A stretch of 64,000 nucleotides of DNA from Lachnospiraceae bacterium (GTDB taxonomy: Bacteria; Bacillota; Clostridia; Lachnospirales; Lachnospiraceae). This document shows, one piece after another, positions 26,115 to 35,820 of this stretch; within the stretch, counting starts at the first letter, position 1, and each line of letters begins with the position of its first letter. Where the stretch lies: NCBI GenBank assembly GCA_902362715.1, contig CABIXN010000001.1, positions 793,673 to 857,672 on the forward strand, in the 5' to 3' direction. A model generated the notes under the pieces. It had not been told where the DNA came from. It made no database searches and saw only the letters and a list, made by a program, of their open reading frames with translations. A program made the translations under genes and the position numbers.

Positions 26115-26451
26115 TACCTTTTTTATGCTTTCTGAACTGGATTCCACAATCCCATATTCTTATACTCAGAATCTATTTAAACAGCACAATTTCCATCCAG
26201 CAGAAATTATAAAATACAATCAATCAGAAACAATATTGATGATGGTCCATACAAATTCAGGAGTTTCACTGCTTTCTGAATTTGCTGCTACTGACCAGTT
26301 TGAGGACATTATTGTCAAACCTTTAAGGGAAACTACACCTCTTTATCTTGAGCTTGTGTGGAGAAAAAACTCCTGCACATTTTATCATACAGAATTTATA
26401 AAACGTCTGGCAGAAAAATACAAACAAGGAAATCCAGAGACAAATTGTTAA
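26115..26451 (+). pseudogene. Fragment of a LysR-family effector domain
   Basis: About 110 codons directly after the PucR-like gene read as the last third of a LysR regulator: MLSELDSTIPYSYTQNLF, then MMVHTNSGVSLLSEFA and a C-terminal LELVWRKNS helix region. The DNA-binding domain and first effector subdomain are missing. The open frame runs back into the preceding gene, with no proper start of its own. It is probably a relic left by a deletion. Confidence 0.7.
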
Positions 26452-26454
26452 GGA

Positions 26455-26602
26455 CTTTTTCATCAAATTCACAAAAAACTACAAATTCCCAGTGTGAAGC
26501 ATTATTCTGATGTGGAAGAAGCCCTTCGGGAGTTGAAACGATGACGCGAGATATTATCTGGACGACCAAGCTCAAAAAAGAACATTCTCATAATAAAAGT
26601 CC
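26455..26602 (+). pseudogene. Possible remnant of a RelB/RelE-type toxin-antitoxin pair
   Basis: A short frame ends in KHYSDVEEALRELKR and its stop overlaps an ATG that opens MTRDIIWTTKLKKEH. Such overlap, and a start like this, are seen at antitoxin-toxin junctions of the DinJ/YafQ type. The second frame stops after 22 codons inside the terminator hairpin. The match is by pattern only. Confidence 0.35.
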
Positions 26603-26645
26603 GGGATGAAAACCCTTCTTTTATTATATGAGAATGTTCTTTTAT
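26574..26645. terminator. Long bidirectional terminator
   Basis: Two arms of about 24 bases (AGAACATTCTCATA plus ATAAAAG and their complements) pair around a GGG/CCC inner hairpin, with U-runs on both sides. It ends transcription from the plus-strand regulator and from the minus-strand UbiD gene. Confidence 0.8.
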
Positions 26646-26696
26646 TCAGCCGCAGGGATTGCGATTTGATACTTACGCTCTCCCCTTTAACTAATC

Positions 26697-28169
26697 TTAT
26701 GAAAATCCATATTCTTTCCAGTGATCAATTACATGTTTCTGCAGTTTTTCAGGATAACCACGGAAAGAAGCTTCCACCGGGCGCATTTCTTTGGGCCAGC
26801 TGTGGAATGGTGTCAGGCAGTTGTAGATTACTCTTGTAGATACGGATTCGCTCTTTTCCTTGGGGCTTAAATATGCCACCAGCGGGAACATATACTGATC
26901 CGAAAAGGCAATTCTCCGATCCGGATGATGTCTTGTGGCAATGGCCCATACAAGCTGCTCCAAGTTGGCCGGATCAATGTCATCATCCAGTACGATAACT
27001 TTTGGAATATAAGAACCGCCTCTGGATGCAAACACCGCTTTTCCAATATCCAGGGCAAGCTTTTCATCATCTTCTGTGGTACGATTACGGTCCACGGTAA
27101 CTACAAACCAGTGGGCTGCACATTCCATAGGAATAAAGCATTCTTTAATGGGAAAATCCAGTTTCTGTATTTCATACTGGATGCTTGCTGCGATATTCAA
27201 TCCCCAGTTGGTATGATTTTCTTCCGTGGGCACTCCGGCTACACAAAGAGGCATAATGGGATTATCCCGGTAAGTCATAGCAGACACATTAAAACATGGC
27301 ACCTGTTTATGACGGCCGGACCAGACATATCCGCCGTATTCACCCATTGGCCCTTCCTTTAGCAGCTCACTGACAGATGCCAAGCCTTCGATTACAATTT
27401 CGGTGGAAGCCGGGACCAGCAGATTATTGGTTTCACATTTTACTACATCCACAGGCTCTCCGTACCAGGCTCCCAGTATATCTCCTTCATTTAAACCGGA
27501 AGGCAGCGGATACCCCGCAGCCATAGTAATGGCCGGATCTACCCCCAGGCACAATGCAAAAGGCATATCCTGTCCGATCTCCTGCCACTGGCTGAATATT
27601 TTCCCAAAGTCCTGGGTGGGAATAATCACGCCGGCAATGGTTCTGGGGCCGTCCAGCATAGCCCGGGTAATGGCCCAGTTGGTCCAGGAACCGTCCGGTG
27701 TCTGAGCAATGATAATACCGTAAGTATTAATGTAACGCCCCCCGTCGCCTTCATGAATCAGAGGAATCGGCAGCTTTGTAAGATCTATCTCCCCTTCGGA
27801 TAATTGATTCTCTTTGCAGGCTCCCGTTTCTACGGTCCGGGTGGGTACCGGTTCCATATCTGCAAGCTTCGACCAGACTCCAACAATCTGCGGACCGCTC
27901 ATATCAATGGGAAGCCCCAAAGACAGCGCCAGACGTTTAAACGGGTGTCTGGCATCTGTGCTCAGCCCCATGGGCGCGCCTAAAACCCGAAATCCCGGCG
28001 TACAATCCTTCACATTAGAAAAAAGCGGCGCCGGTGCATGAAGATCATACACTCTTCTGGTAATAGCGCTCATTTCGTAACGCCAGTCCACTTCTTTTGT
28101 TACTTCCACAATCTCATTCTGTTCCTTTAAAACATCCACGTATTCACGAAAACTTTTGATTACATTCAT
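26697..28169 (-). CDS. UbiD-family (prenylated-FMN) decarboxylase
   Basis: A 490-residue member of the UbiD family, enzymes that add or remove CO2 on aromatic or unsaturated acids with prenylated FMN. Seen: the N-terminal RxYxLxAPAPLF segment, NWAITRAMLDGPRTIAGV, and GPMGEYGGYVW with the conserved glutamate. Length is normal. GGAGGG precedes the ATG. The UbiX-type prenyltransferase that makes the cofactor is not in the window. The downstream-strand neighbour at 28300 is an old-yellow-enzyme-type reductase, so the two may act on the same unsaturated or aromatic acids. The actual substrate is unknown. Confidence 0.88.
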   Translation of the reverse strand: MNVIKSFREYVDVLKEQNEIVEVTKEVDWRYEMSAITRRVYDLHAPAPLFSNVKDCTPGFRVLGAPMGLSTDARHPFKRLALSLGLPIDMSGPQIVGVWSKLADMEPVPTRTVETGACKENQLSEGEIDLTKLPIPLIHEGDGGRYINTYGIIIAQTPDGSWTNWAITRAMLDGPRTIAGVIIPTQDFGKIFSQWQEIGQDMPFALCLGVDPAITMAAGYPLPSGLNEGDILGAWYGEPVDVVKCETNNLLVPASTEIVIEGLASVSELLKEGPMGEYGGYVWSGRHKQVPCFNVSAMTYRDNPIMPLCVAGVPTEENHTNWGLNIAASIQYEIQKLDFPIKECFIPMECAAHWFVVTVDRNRTTEDDEKLALDIGKAVFASRGGSYIPKVIVLDDDIDPANLEQLVWAIATRHHPDRRIAFSDQYMFPLVAYLSPKEKSESVSTRVIYNCLTPFHSWPKEMRPVEASFRGYPEKLQKHVIDHWKEYGFS

Positions 28170-28299
28170 GCTTCACCCTCCTGAAATACCTTCCCAAATT
28201 TCATTGCTGCATAAAACCCCTGTTATGTAAAAACGTAACGTTTCCTACATCTGATATTTTTATTTTACGCCTAAAAAAAACGGATGACAAGAACAGATT

Positions 28300-30249
28300 T
28301 CATAAAATATCCAGCGCCGCATGATAGCCCTGATATACCGCATTTGTAATTGTAGACACCTTCCGGGCATCGCCGATCACAGCCGTATATGGAGCTGCAT
28401 CTTTTAATTTCTCTACGCATACTTTTCTGGAGCGCTGTCCCAGAGCACAGATCACAGAAGTTCCGGGTACCAGATATGATTTTCCATTGTTATCTTCACA
28501 GATCACTCCCTCTTTTGTCACTTCCATCCCCCGGCAGCCGGTATGAACTGTCACATATTTATCAATTTCTGACAAAAGAAGCGGCCGGTGGCGGACATTG
28601 GCATCCGGTGCAAGCTCCTCTTTCATTTCTACCAGATGAACCTCTTTTCCTTCCATTCCCAGATGTACTGCACATTCACATCCGGCCAGTCCTCCTCCCA
28701 GAACAACTACCTGTCCGCTGATGTTTTCCTGCTTCTGATAATATTGATTTACAACAACTACCTGTTTTCCATCCAATCCGGGGATATCCGGAACAATGGG
28801 TTCTGAACCTACTGCGATAATCAGTGCATCCGCCTGCTCCTTCTGCACATACGCCTCCGTAACTTCCGTATTCAGACGGATTTCCACTCCGGACTGTCTG
28901 GCAAGAAATTCATACGTACGTCCCAGCTCATACATTTCCTTTTTAAAAGGTATCGCCTGCTCACTTTTTAATATTCCACCCAGTTCAGACTCTTTCTCGC
29001 AGAGAATGACCTGATGCCCCCGTCTGGCGGCGGTATATGCCGCATACAGTCCACCTGGTCCTCCTCCGGCAACCAAAACCTTCCTTTTTACCGGAGCGGG
29101 AACAACTTCCGTCCCCTCTAGCTCTCTTCCAATCAACGGATTTACTGTACATCTTCTTGTAGCAGTCACTGCCCGTTCTGCCATACAGGTAAAACATCTC
29201 AGACAATGAACAATTTCCTCTTCGCGGTTTTCTTCTATTTTTCTTGGAAGATATGGATCTGCCAGCAGAGCCCTTGCCATATAAACAATATCCGCCTGAC
29301 CGCTGGCAATAATTTCCTCCATCTGACCGGGATCATTGAGAGCTCCAATGGTTGCCACCGGAACAGATACATGCTTTTTTACAGCTGCAGCCAGATATAC
29401 ATTCGCGCCATGTTCTTTAAACATAGACGGGTGCGTATCACCAAACCCCCGCTGATAAGTTCCGGCAGATATATGGAGCAGATCTACATAAGGTTCCAGC
29501 ATCTGAGCAATTTTAATTCCTTCTTCAAGATCATAACCTTCCGAAAACAATTCGGAACCACTCATGCGAAATTCAATGGGAAATTTCTCTCCCACCTGTT
29601 TCCGGACAGAAATCAATATTTCAATGGCAAGACGGCACCGGTTTTTTAGGCTTCCTCCGTATTCATCTGTCCGCTTATTAAAATAAGGCGACAAAAACTG
29701 ATTGATCAGCCATCCATGTCCCCCGTGAATCATAATCATTTCAAAACCTGCCCGTTTCGCCAGAGCAGCTGTTTTTCCGTATGCCCCGGTAATCTCATCT
29801 ATCATTTCCTTTGTCAGACTTTTTACCCGGATGCCGTCCGGGCGCACAGTATCCGAAGGCCCCCATTGATTCAATTCATGCTGTCTGCTTTTATCTGTCA
29901 TATAAGTGCCTGCATACATGCCAGAATGAGACAGTTCCAGGCTTGGAACTGCCCCATGTCTTTGAATTGCATCTGCGGTATAAGCCGCACAGGCAATGGA
30001 ATTTAAAATACTGGTATCCAGATGATATGCATGAGAACCATCTGTTTTAGGGTGCACCATACATTCGCTGACGGTGACAGCCCCCGCCCCTCCCTTGGCA
30101 CGCAGTTCATAAAATGCGGTAGATTTTGGCCCGATACATCCATCGTTGGTAATATCCGTTCCTCCCATGGGTGCGGAAAACATGCGGTTCTTAAAGGTAA
30201 CCCCTGCAAGTGTAACAGGGCTGCACAGATTCGGATACTTTCGTTTCAT
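28300..30249 (-). CDS. NADH:flavin oxidoreductase, old yellow enzyme fused to FAD/NAD domain
   Basis: A 649-residue enzyme of the 2,4-dienoyl-CoA reductase/BaiCD/enoate reductase type. Order: FMN TIM barrel (1-~340), four-cysteine 4Fe-4S motif (CLRCFTCMAERAV ... CTVNP), then an FAD/NAD(P) pyridine-nucleotide domain with VLVAGGGPGGLYAA and VVVLGGGLAGCECA. Such enzymes reduce activated C=C bonds with NADH. The UbiD gene follows on the same strand, 130 bases away. AAGGAG precedes the ATG. Substrates could be unsaturated acids, bile-acid intermediates or aromatic derivatives. Confidence 0.93.
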   Translation of the reverse strand: MKRKYPNLCSPVTLAGVTFKNRMFSAPMGGTDITNDGCIGPKSTAFYELRAKGGAGAVTVSECMVHPKTDGSHAYHLDTSILNSIACAAYTADAIQRHGAVPSLELSHSGMYAGTYMTDKSRQHELNQWGPSDTVRPDGIRVKSLTKEMIDEITGAYGKTAALAKRAGFEMIMIHGGHGWLINQFLSPYFNKRTDEYGGSLKNRCRLAIEILISVRKQVGEKFPIEFRMSGSELFSEGYDLEEGIKIAQMLEPYVDLLHISAGTYQRGFGDTHPSMFKEHGANVYLAAAVKKHVSVPVATIGALNDPGQMEEIIASGQADIVYMARALLADPYLPRKIEENREEEIVHCLRCFTCMAERAVTATRRCTVNPLIGRELEGTEVVPAPVKRKVLVAGGGPGGLYAAYTAARRGHQVILCEKESELGGILKSEQAIPFKKEMYELGRTYEFLARQSGVEIRLNTEVTEAYVQKEQADALIIAVGSEPIVPDIPGLDGKQVVVVNQYYQKQENISGQVVVLGGGLAGCECAVHLGMEGKEVHLVEMKEELAPDANVRHRPLLLSEIDKYVTVHTGCRGMEVTKEGVICEDNNGKSYLVPGTSVICALGQRSRKVCVEKLKDAAPYTAVIGDARKVSTITNAVYQGYHAALDIL

Positions 30250-30425
30250 AGCACTCTCTCCTTCCTGACGGCTTTGATTCCGTTTTTTTTATTTTCTGCA
30301 CATCACTTTTAATTTTTACATGTTTTTACTATACCATATCAACTGCCCGGATATAGTGCCTTTACGCAGATTTTTTATGTTTTATTTTAAGATCAGCTTT
30401 CCTTTCAGTCTGCGCCGCCGTGTTT

Positions 30426-30842
30426 TTACTGTAAAGCTTCAAATACATAAGCAGAAAGCTCTTTCAGATTCGTTACTTTGGCAAGCCTTTCCGGTGAAGG
30501 GCTAAGCTCTAGATCTTTCTGAACAGCATACAAAAGCAGCACCTTTTTCGTAGATTCAGAAGTAGCATGATCACAAGGCGTTGCCTGGTCAAGATTCCGA
30601 ATCACATCTTTATCCAGTTTCATTGTTTTTGCCAGACTCAAAGCTGCCAGTTCTTTTAAATCTTCGGCTTCGCAGTCAGGGGGCAGCAAAAACTTTGATA
30701 ATACGTAGTTTCTTACATGTTTATATATAAATTCCAAGGTTGGATTTTTTTCTTTCTTAATTTGCTCTACCTCTTCTAAAGTGGCTTTTTTAGCTGCTGA
30801 TAATAATTTTATAACCAGCTTTTTTCTTTCTACAATATCCAT
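30426..30842 (-). CDS. Hypothetical helical protein next to SufE
   Basis: A 138-residue, charged, mostly helical protein with no signal peptide or membrane helix. I do not recognise the family. Its C-terminus (LELSPSPERLAKVTNLKELSAYVFEAL) recalls the last two helices of acyl carrier proteins, but no DSL serine motif is present. It follows the SufE-like gene with three bases between, and AAGGAG precedes the ATG, so it is surely made. A role in the same sulfur or cofactor pathway is only a guess. Confidence 0.7.
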   Translation of the reverse strand: MDIVERKKLVIKLLSAAKKATLEEVEQIKKEKNPTLEFIYKHVRNYVLSKFLLPPDCEAEDLKELAALSLAKTMKLDKDVIRNLDQATPCDHATSESTKKVLLLYAVQKDLELSPSPERLAKVTNLKELSAYVFEALQ

Positions 30843-30845
30843 TCC

Positions 30846-31274
30846 CTATGCTCCTTTCTTTTTTCCGGCAAAGTTCTGAATATTTTTTATTACCTCATGA
30901 ATTCCATGAAAACGGTCCGTGGAAATCTGTGTTTTTAAGTTTGTCTCTTCAATAAACCGGGGGGTATAACAGACGATTTCATCTGCCTTACGTCCATTGA
31001 GCAAAGATACAATTACCGCCAGCATTCCGCGGATAATCAGCGCTTCACTGTCCGCCTGCACATAGATTCTGCCATTGTCTTCAGATAACAGCAGCCAGAC
31101 TCCTGACTGGCACCCATGTACTTTATTTTCTTCTGTTCTTAGTTCTTTTGGAATATGAGGCAGGTCTGAGGATATTTCCAACAGATACTCATATTGCAAA
31201 AACCAGTCATCCAACAGATTTAGATCATCCATATAGGTTTCTTCCAACCGGGTAATTGTTAATGCTTCTTCCAT
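30846..31274 (-). CDS. SufE-family sulfur acceptor protein
   Basis: About 142 residues from the ATG at 31272-31274 (GGAG upstream; a TTG at 31299-31301 has no ribosome site). The SufE fold is clear, with the persulfide-carrying Cys55 in KVHGCQSGVW. SufE takes sulfur from the cysteine desulfurase SufS and hands it to the SufBCD scaffold. No suf genes are in the window, so this is a stand-alone member cotranscribed with an unknown helical protein. Confidence 0.9.
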   Translation of the reverse strand: MEEALTITRLEETYMDDLNLLDDWFLQYEYLLEISSDLPHIPKELRTEENKVHGCQSGVWLLLSEDNGRIYVQADSEALIIRGMLAVIVSLLNGRKADEIVCYTPRFIEETNLKTQISTDRFHGIHEVIKNIQNFAGKKKGA

Positions 31275-31379
31275 TTTGCAAACATCTCCATCGTTTTTCA
31301 ATTAGCTGCCCAAAACGGCCGTCAGTTTTGGATGCAGTTTTAAAACTTCTTCCAAAATTTAAGATACGGCTTACTGTCC

Positions 31380-31415
31380 GGACAGGGAACAGCACAAAAG
31401 ACTGCTCCCTGTTCC
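31380..31415. other. Stable hairpin between two minus-strand genes
   Basis: GGACAGGGAACAG and CTGCTCCCTGTTCC pair over about 13 bases around a 9-base loop. There is no U-run, so it is not a standard terminator. It could be a processing or stabilising hairpin between the isomerase-like gene and sufE. Confidence 0.5.
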
Positions 31416-31459
31416 TGACAAAATCTATGTATGGATAAAAATCCAAATGATATTCCGGA

Positions 31460-32989
31460 TTATACTCTGACTACTTCAAGGCCAAGGCTCTCACCCAGCA
31501 ATTCCAGTTCTTTTGCATAATCTCCATATACAAATGGAAGATGATTTCCAAACTGGCACTGTGCTTTGTAGAATTTCTCCTGATCTGCCACACGATAAAC
31601 AACATATCCGTTACAGTTGTCCAGATCGTAATCGCCCCCTGCAACAATGGTTCCCTCTCCTACAAAGATCTTTGTGCAGTCCGGAGACAGGCGGCAGATT
31701 GTAATTTTTTCACCGGCATCTTTCTTAAAATCATAACGAAGAACAGCTCCAAATCCCTGATCATACGCAAAATGACGAACTCCGTAATGACCGTTTTCTC
31801 CATCAATGCCTTTGAATTTTCTGCTTGGTGTGGAATGTGCTGCGTGGTACAGATTGGTAAGATCTTCTACCCCTTCCAGATCTTCAATATGGAAACGTCT
31901 CATAGGACGGATTGTTCCGTTTTCATATACAAGTGGATTTGTATTTCCCATAAATGGTGCGCGGTTTGACACGGTAGATAAAATCAGCATGGTCAGCACG
32001 CCATCTACATCATATTCACACGCAGAAGGGATTCCCTGTTCATTTAAAAGAGAATGGGTCAGACAGAATGTAAATTTCTGCTCATTCATTCTTCTTGTGG
32101 AGCAGGTATCCGGACATGGAACGGTGAAGCCGCAGCAATCATGCAGATCCAGAAGTTTTTTCACTTCTACATATGCCCTGCAGGAATTAACCATCTGCTC
32201 ACGGTCAATGTGCGTATCATCAGCACCTGCAAGAAGCTCATCTGCCAGTTTTTCAGCCTCTTTGATATCTTCTTCTGTAATATTAGGAGTATTCATTCTT
32301 CCCGGTGTTGTATAGTTTCCGCCTTCCGGTAATGGATTCATGTAATCCAGCAGTTCATGAAGATTCAGGAAACGGAAGTTTGTTCCAAACTTTTCAGTTG
32401 CTCTCTGCAGAGAAATAAATGTATCATTTGCACTCTTTGATACATTAGAATCAAAACGTACAGCAAGGAGTACATTCGCTTCCTTGAGTGCTTTTCTGAT
32501 CCGGAGCACACGCAGATGCATTGCCACACTCTCCCAGGTCAGCGGTGCATAACATTCAAGTCCCAGCGCTTTGATGGCTGCAGTTACAGCAGTTAAATCA
32601 CAGCAGGTTGCCGGATCCTGAATAATCGGTTTATGTGTGCGCTGTGCAAGCTCAATAACAAGACCGCTTCTTGCAATACCGCCGGACATTAAGAATAAGT
32701 CAATTTCTTCCTGATCTGTTGTCATAGCATCAAATGCCGCTTCCGGAATCATCCAGTCATCATGACATGGCAGGAAAACAGGCTCTAATAATTTTACCGC
32801 ATCCGGCATATTTTTTTCTACAGTTTCAAAAAACTGCTGCTGCAGTTCCTGTGCTAATATCTGCTCATATTCCGGTGTCAGCGCCTCGCCTTTTGCAAAA
32901 CGACACGGTCCCTCATAATAATACTGATGCTCCAGCCCAAGAAAAATCGGTTTTACATTTAATTTTGTGTCAATACCTCTGCGAATCAT
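31460..32989 (-). CDS. L-fucose/L-arabinose isomerase-related protein
   Basis: About 509 residues from the ATG at 32987-32989, chosen for AAGGAG seven bases upstream. It resembles the fucose/arabinose isomerase superfamily: Rossmann-like N-terminal halves (LFLMSGGIARSGLVIELAQ) and a C-terminal beta domain (ITICRLSPDCTKIFVGEGTIVAGG). It has an unusually Cys-rich middle (LDLHDCCGFTVPCPDTC). The sugar or polyol substrate is unknown. It is divergent from the PucR-like regulator at 33476. Confidence 0.75.
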   Translation of the reverse strand: MIRRGIDTKLNVKPIFLGLEHQYYYEGPCRFAKGEALTPEYEQILAQELQQQFFETVEKNMPDAVKLLEPVFLPCHDDWMIPEAAFDAMTTDQEEIDLFLMSGGIARSGLVIELAQRTHKPIIQDPATCCDLTAVTAAIKALGLECYAPLTWESVAMHLRVLRIRKALKEANVLLAVRFDSNVSKSANDTFISLQRATEKFGTNFRFLNLHELLDYMNPLPEGGNYTTPGRMNTPNITEEDIKEAEKLADELLAGADDTHIDREQMVNSCRAYVEVKKLLDLHDCCGFTVPCPDTCSTRRMNEQKFTFCLTHSLLNEQGIPSACEYDVDGVLTMLILSTVSNRAPFMGNTNPLVYENGTIRPMRRFHIEDLEGVEDLTNLYHAAHSTPSRKFKGIDGENGHYGVRHFAYDQGFGAVLRYDFKKDAGEKITICRLSPDCTKIFVGEGTIVAGGDYDLDNCNGYVVYRVADQEKFYKAQCQFGNHLPFVYGDYAKELELLGESLGLEVVRV

Positions 32990-33475
32990 ACATATTCTCC
33001 TTTTCATCTTTTTTGGGGGATTCCCTTTGATGGAAGGAGTATAACATTGCAGAAGAATGATGACATCGGAAAAAACTCTGATTTTAAGACTACAAGATTC
33101 ATACATTATCTAAACGCAAAAGTTTCTCAGAAACAAATTTCATTTTTTCATTCTTCCAGCAAAATATTTCCTATTTTCCCTCTATGATTTCTGACGTTAT
33201 TTTTCTTCGCCAGCACTGCACATTTTCTACAATAATTCTTTTTATCTTTCCTGTATTTTCAGTACCGCGTCGGCTGTTTTTACCTCCCATTGTTATAGTT
33301 TCCAAAAATATAACCAGCTTTTTAGAAATTATTACATATTTTTCGGGTTAAATTCCAAGCAGACTGATAGAAAATCATATATATTTATATATGTAACATT
33401 GTTTAATAAAAATAATTTTGTAACATTTTTAGAAATCTCTCAAATAAATACCTATTACAGAAAGAAGGCAGATAT
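32990..33475. other. Divergent regulatory region
   Basis: This 486-base AT-rich region separates the isomerase-like gene and the regulator. It holds the near palindrome GTTTCTCAGAAAC (33122-33134) and a direct repeat GTAACATT at 33393 and 33420. These are operator candidates for the regulator. No gene is visible; the 39 codons upstream of 32989 in the isomerase frame lack a ribosome site. Confidence 0.45.
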
Positions 33476-35050
33476 ATGATACCTATTTCCGTATCTCTTA
33501 ATATTATTCTACATGAACTTAAGATTCCCTGCGAGGAGCATACTGCCCCTCTGCAGTCTAATCCCGGATTTCAGGCTGTGGAACTATTGTCCACAGAAAT
33601 GCAAAAAAACCCTTCTGTCCTATATATTGGCACTTTAAGCCAGGCATTAAGTCAGGCCGCACGTTCTCCTGACAGTTTCTTTCTGGCAATCCGCGACCGG
33701 TTTCCGGATCAGGAAGAGGAGCCATGCAGAAATCTTATCATTCTCCGGGCAAATATGGAGATCGCAGAATTATATAACCGGGTTATGCGTATTTTCCTTA
33801 AAATTCTGCACTGGAATTATGAAATGTCCTGCTCTGCTGCTGCCGCAAAAGGGCTTCAGGACCTGCTAAATCTCAGTGAAGATATTTTGGAAAATCATAT
33901 TGATATTCAGGATTCCGCTTTTTCACTGCTGGCCTATACCAAAAATATTCCTATTGATGATGAAATTACAAACAGTCTTGTAGAAAAGGGATACCACGAT
34001 ACGAAAACCATCCGGCAATTTCAGGAACTCAGACGCATTGAAGAATTTCACAAGCAAAGCCAGGTTTACATTTCCAATGACCACAAACTGTGTAAATATT
34101 CCACCGTAAAACGCGTGCTGCATCTAAATAACAAAATTGTCCTTTATATTGTTATGCACTGTAACCACAGAGAAGTAGATGACGGGCTCATTGACCTGTT
34201 CCAGATGCTTGTATCCTATGCTTCCTGTTACGTACTGAAAAATTCTTCATATCCTGTTCATTTTCAGTCCTACTCTCAATATTTTGCAGATCTGCTGGAC
34301 GGAAAAATAAAAAATAAGGATGAGGCGGTCTCCCGGGCAGCCGGCGCCGGTCTGTTATTTCAGGGATGTTTTCTCCTTGCCATTATTCAATTTGACGATA
34401 TTTTTAATACACCGGTTGAAAACCTGACCATGCAGCTGCGCCAGCACCTGACCGCCTGTTATGTATTTTCCTATCAAAATCATATTATTCTCGTGTCACC
34501 AGTTCAGAAAAACTGTAAGGATTCCCACCGTCAGCTGCTAGATAATTTAAAACCATTGTTAACAGCCAAATGCCTGATTGGGATTTCCAACATATTTACA
34601 GATCTCTGGGAATTAAAAGGCGCTCACGAACAGGCCGGATGTGCCGTTGAATACGGCTTTCATGTCCGCAAAAAAAATGCGGATAATTCAGAAATGAACG
34701 CATTTACTTTTGAAGAGAGTTTCTTGACGCTTATTATTTCTAAAAGCTTTAACAGCTCCCCGGATCTGTTTCGCAGCTGCTTTATGACAAAAGCAATAGA
34801 AAAGCTAAAAAAAGACGATTCCATGAACAGCCACAATATGATACAGCTGTTATCCATTTATCTGGCTTCCGGCTGTAAAGCCACCAAAACCAGCGAGCTT
34901 CTTCATATGCACCGCAATACCGTTTTATATCATATAGAAAGAATAGAGCAGCTGCTTGGAATTTCTCTTTCAGATATGGAAGTCAGAACAAAACTGTATC
35001 TTGGTCTGGCTGCGGAAAATTCCGGTATGTCCGAATTTTTTCCTTTATAA
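33476..35050 (+). CDS. PucR/CdaR-like transcriptional regulator
   Basis: A 524-residue regulator with an N-terminal PucR-type sensor region, a GGDEF-like middle domain (LLFQGCFLLAIIQFDDIF) and a C-terminal helix-turn-helix (CKATKTSELLHMHRNTVLYH). It is more distant from the other two regulators of the window than they are from each other. It is divergent from the isomerase-like gene and convergent with the amidase. AGAAGG precedes the ATG. Confidence 0.88.
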   Translation: MIPISVSLNIILHELKIPCEEHTAPLQSNPGFQAVELLSTEMQKNPSVLYIGTLSQALSQAARSPDSFFLAIRDRFPDQEEEPCRNLIILRANMEIAELYNRVMRIFLKILHWNYEMSCSAAAAKGLQDLLNLSEDILENHIDIQDSAFSLLAYTKNIPIDDEITNSLVEKGYHDTKTIRQFQELRRIEEFHKQSQVYISNDHKLCKYSTVKRVLHLNNKIVLYIVMHCNHREVDDGLIDLFQMLVSYASCYVLKNSSYPVHFQSYSQYFADLLDGKIKNKDEAVSRAAGAGLLFQGCFLLAIIQFDDIFNTPVENLTMQLRQHLTACYVFSYQNHIILVSPVQKNCKDSHRQLLDNLKPLLTAKCLIGISNIFTDLWELKGAHEQAGCAVEYGFHVRKKNADNSEMNAFTFEESFLTLIISKSFNSSPDLFRSCFMTKAIEKLKKDDSMNSHNMIQLLSIYLASGCKATKTSELLHMHRNTVLYHIERIEQLLGISLSDMEVRTKLYLGLAAENSGMSEFFPL

Positions 35051-35089
35051 AAAATGGGCTGTAAAAAAACTCCCCTAATCCTATAGAGT

Positions 35090-35150
35090 AAAAAAGCTGC
35101 GGATATTATGTTTTCAGATTTCCCTGTTTTCATAATATTCACAGCTTTTC
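35090..35150. terminator. Bidirectional terminator
   Basis: The arms AAAAAGCTGCGGATATTATG and CATAATATTCACAGCTTTT pair with few mismatches, and both strands end in U-rich runs. It lies between the convergent regulator and amidase genes. Confidence 0.75.
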
Positions 35151-35152
35151 TT

Positions 35153-35728
35153 TTATTCTGCCATTCCCAGCCCAAAGTATCTTAACATTCCCCGGTAAAT
35201 ACCGTCTGCAAAGGCATATTGTTTATCCATCAGAAGTTCCGCATCCTCAGGATTACTTAAGTACGCCAGCTCTACTAGTACAGATGGCATTGTGGTCCTT
35301 CGCAAAACATAAAGAGATGGGTTTGTTCTTACCCCATTGTCTCTTGTACCCACACGGGCCACAATCCCAAGAACAATATGCTGTGCCAGAAAATAAGCCT
35401 GGGTATAAGACTGATACACATAACATTCTGTTCCATTGATATTTGGATTTTCATTGGAATTAGCATGGATACTGATAAAGTAATCTGCCGGCCATGAATT
35501 GGCCATATATACTCTTTCTCTGAGACTGCTGGCATTGCTGGTCCCTAATATTTCTTCCGGACTGTTTCTAGAAAGCCTTACTTCAAATCTTCCGTCTCTT
35601 CTTAAAAGATCTGCCAGATATACTCCCACCTGATATGTGATATCCTGTTCACGCAGCCCAAATCCTTCTGCTCCCATATTATGCCCGGAAGGGTTATGCC
35701 CCTGATCTATAAATATTTTAATTGCCAT
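35153..35728 (-). CDS. N-acetylmuramoyl-L-alanine amidase (Amidase_3)
   Basis: A 191-residue zinc amidase that cuts the bond between MurNAc and the stem peptide of peptidoglycan. Zinc and catalytic residues are visible: His in FIDQGHNPSG, His in FISIHANSN and Glu in VLVELAYLSN. There is no signal peptide or cell-wall-binding domain, so it may act in the mother cell during sporulation or leave with lysis. Single-gene unit. Confidence 0.9.
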   Translation of the reverse strand: MAIKIFIDQGHNPSGHNMGAEGFGLREQDITYQVGVYLADLLRRDGRFEVRLSRNSPEEILGTSNASSLRERVYMANSWPADYFISIHANSNENPNINGTECYVYQSYTQAYFLAQHIVLGIVARVGTRDNGVRTNPSLYVLRRTTMPSVLVELAYLSNPEDAELLMDKQYAFADGIYRGMLRYFGLGMAE

Positions 35729-35820
35729 TGCCGCTGGTTCTCCTGCTTCCTTACAGCTATAGTATGCCGCAGAAGGTAAATCTGTTCCCGGATTTTTTTA
35801 TATCTTTTCATAAATAACCA

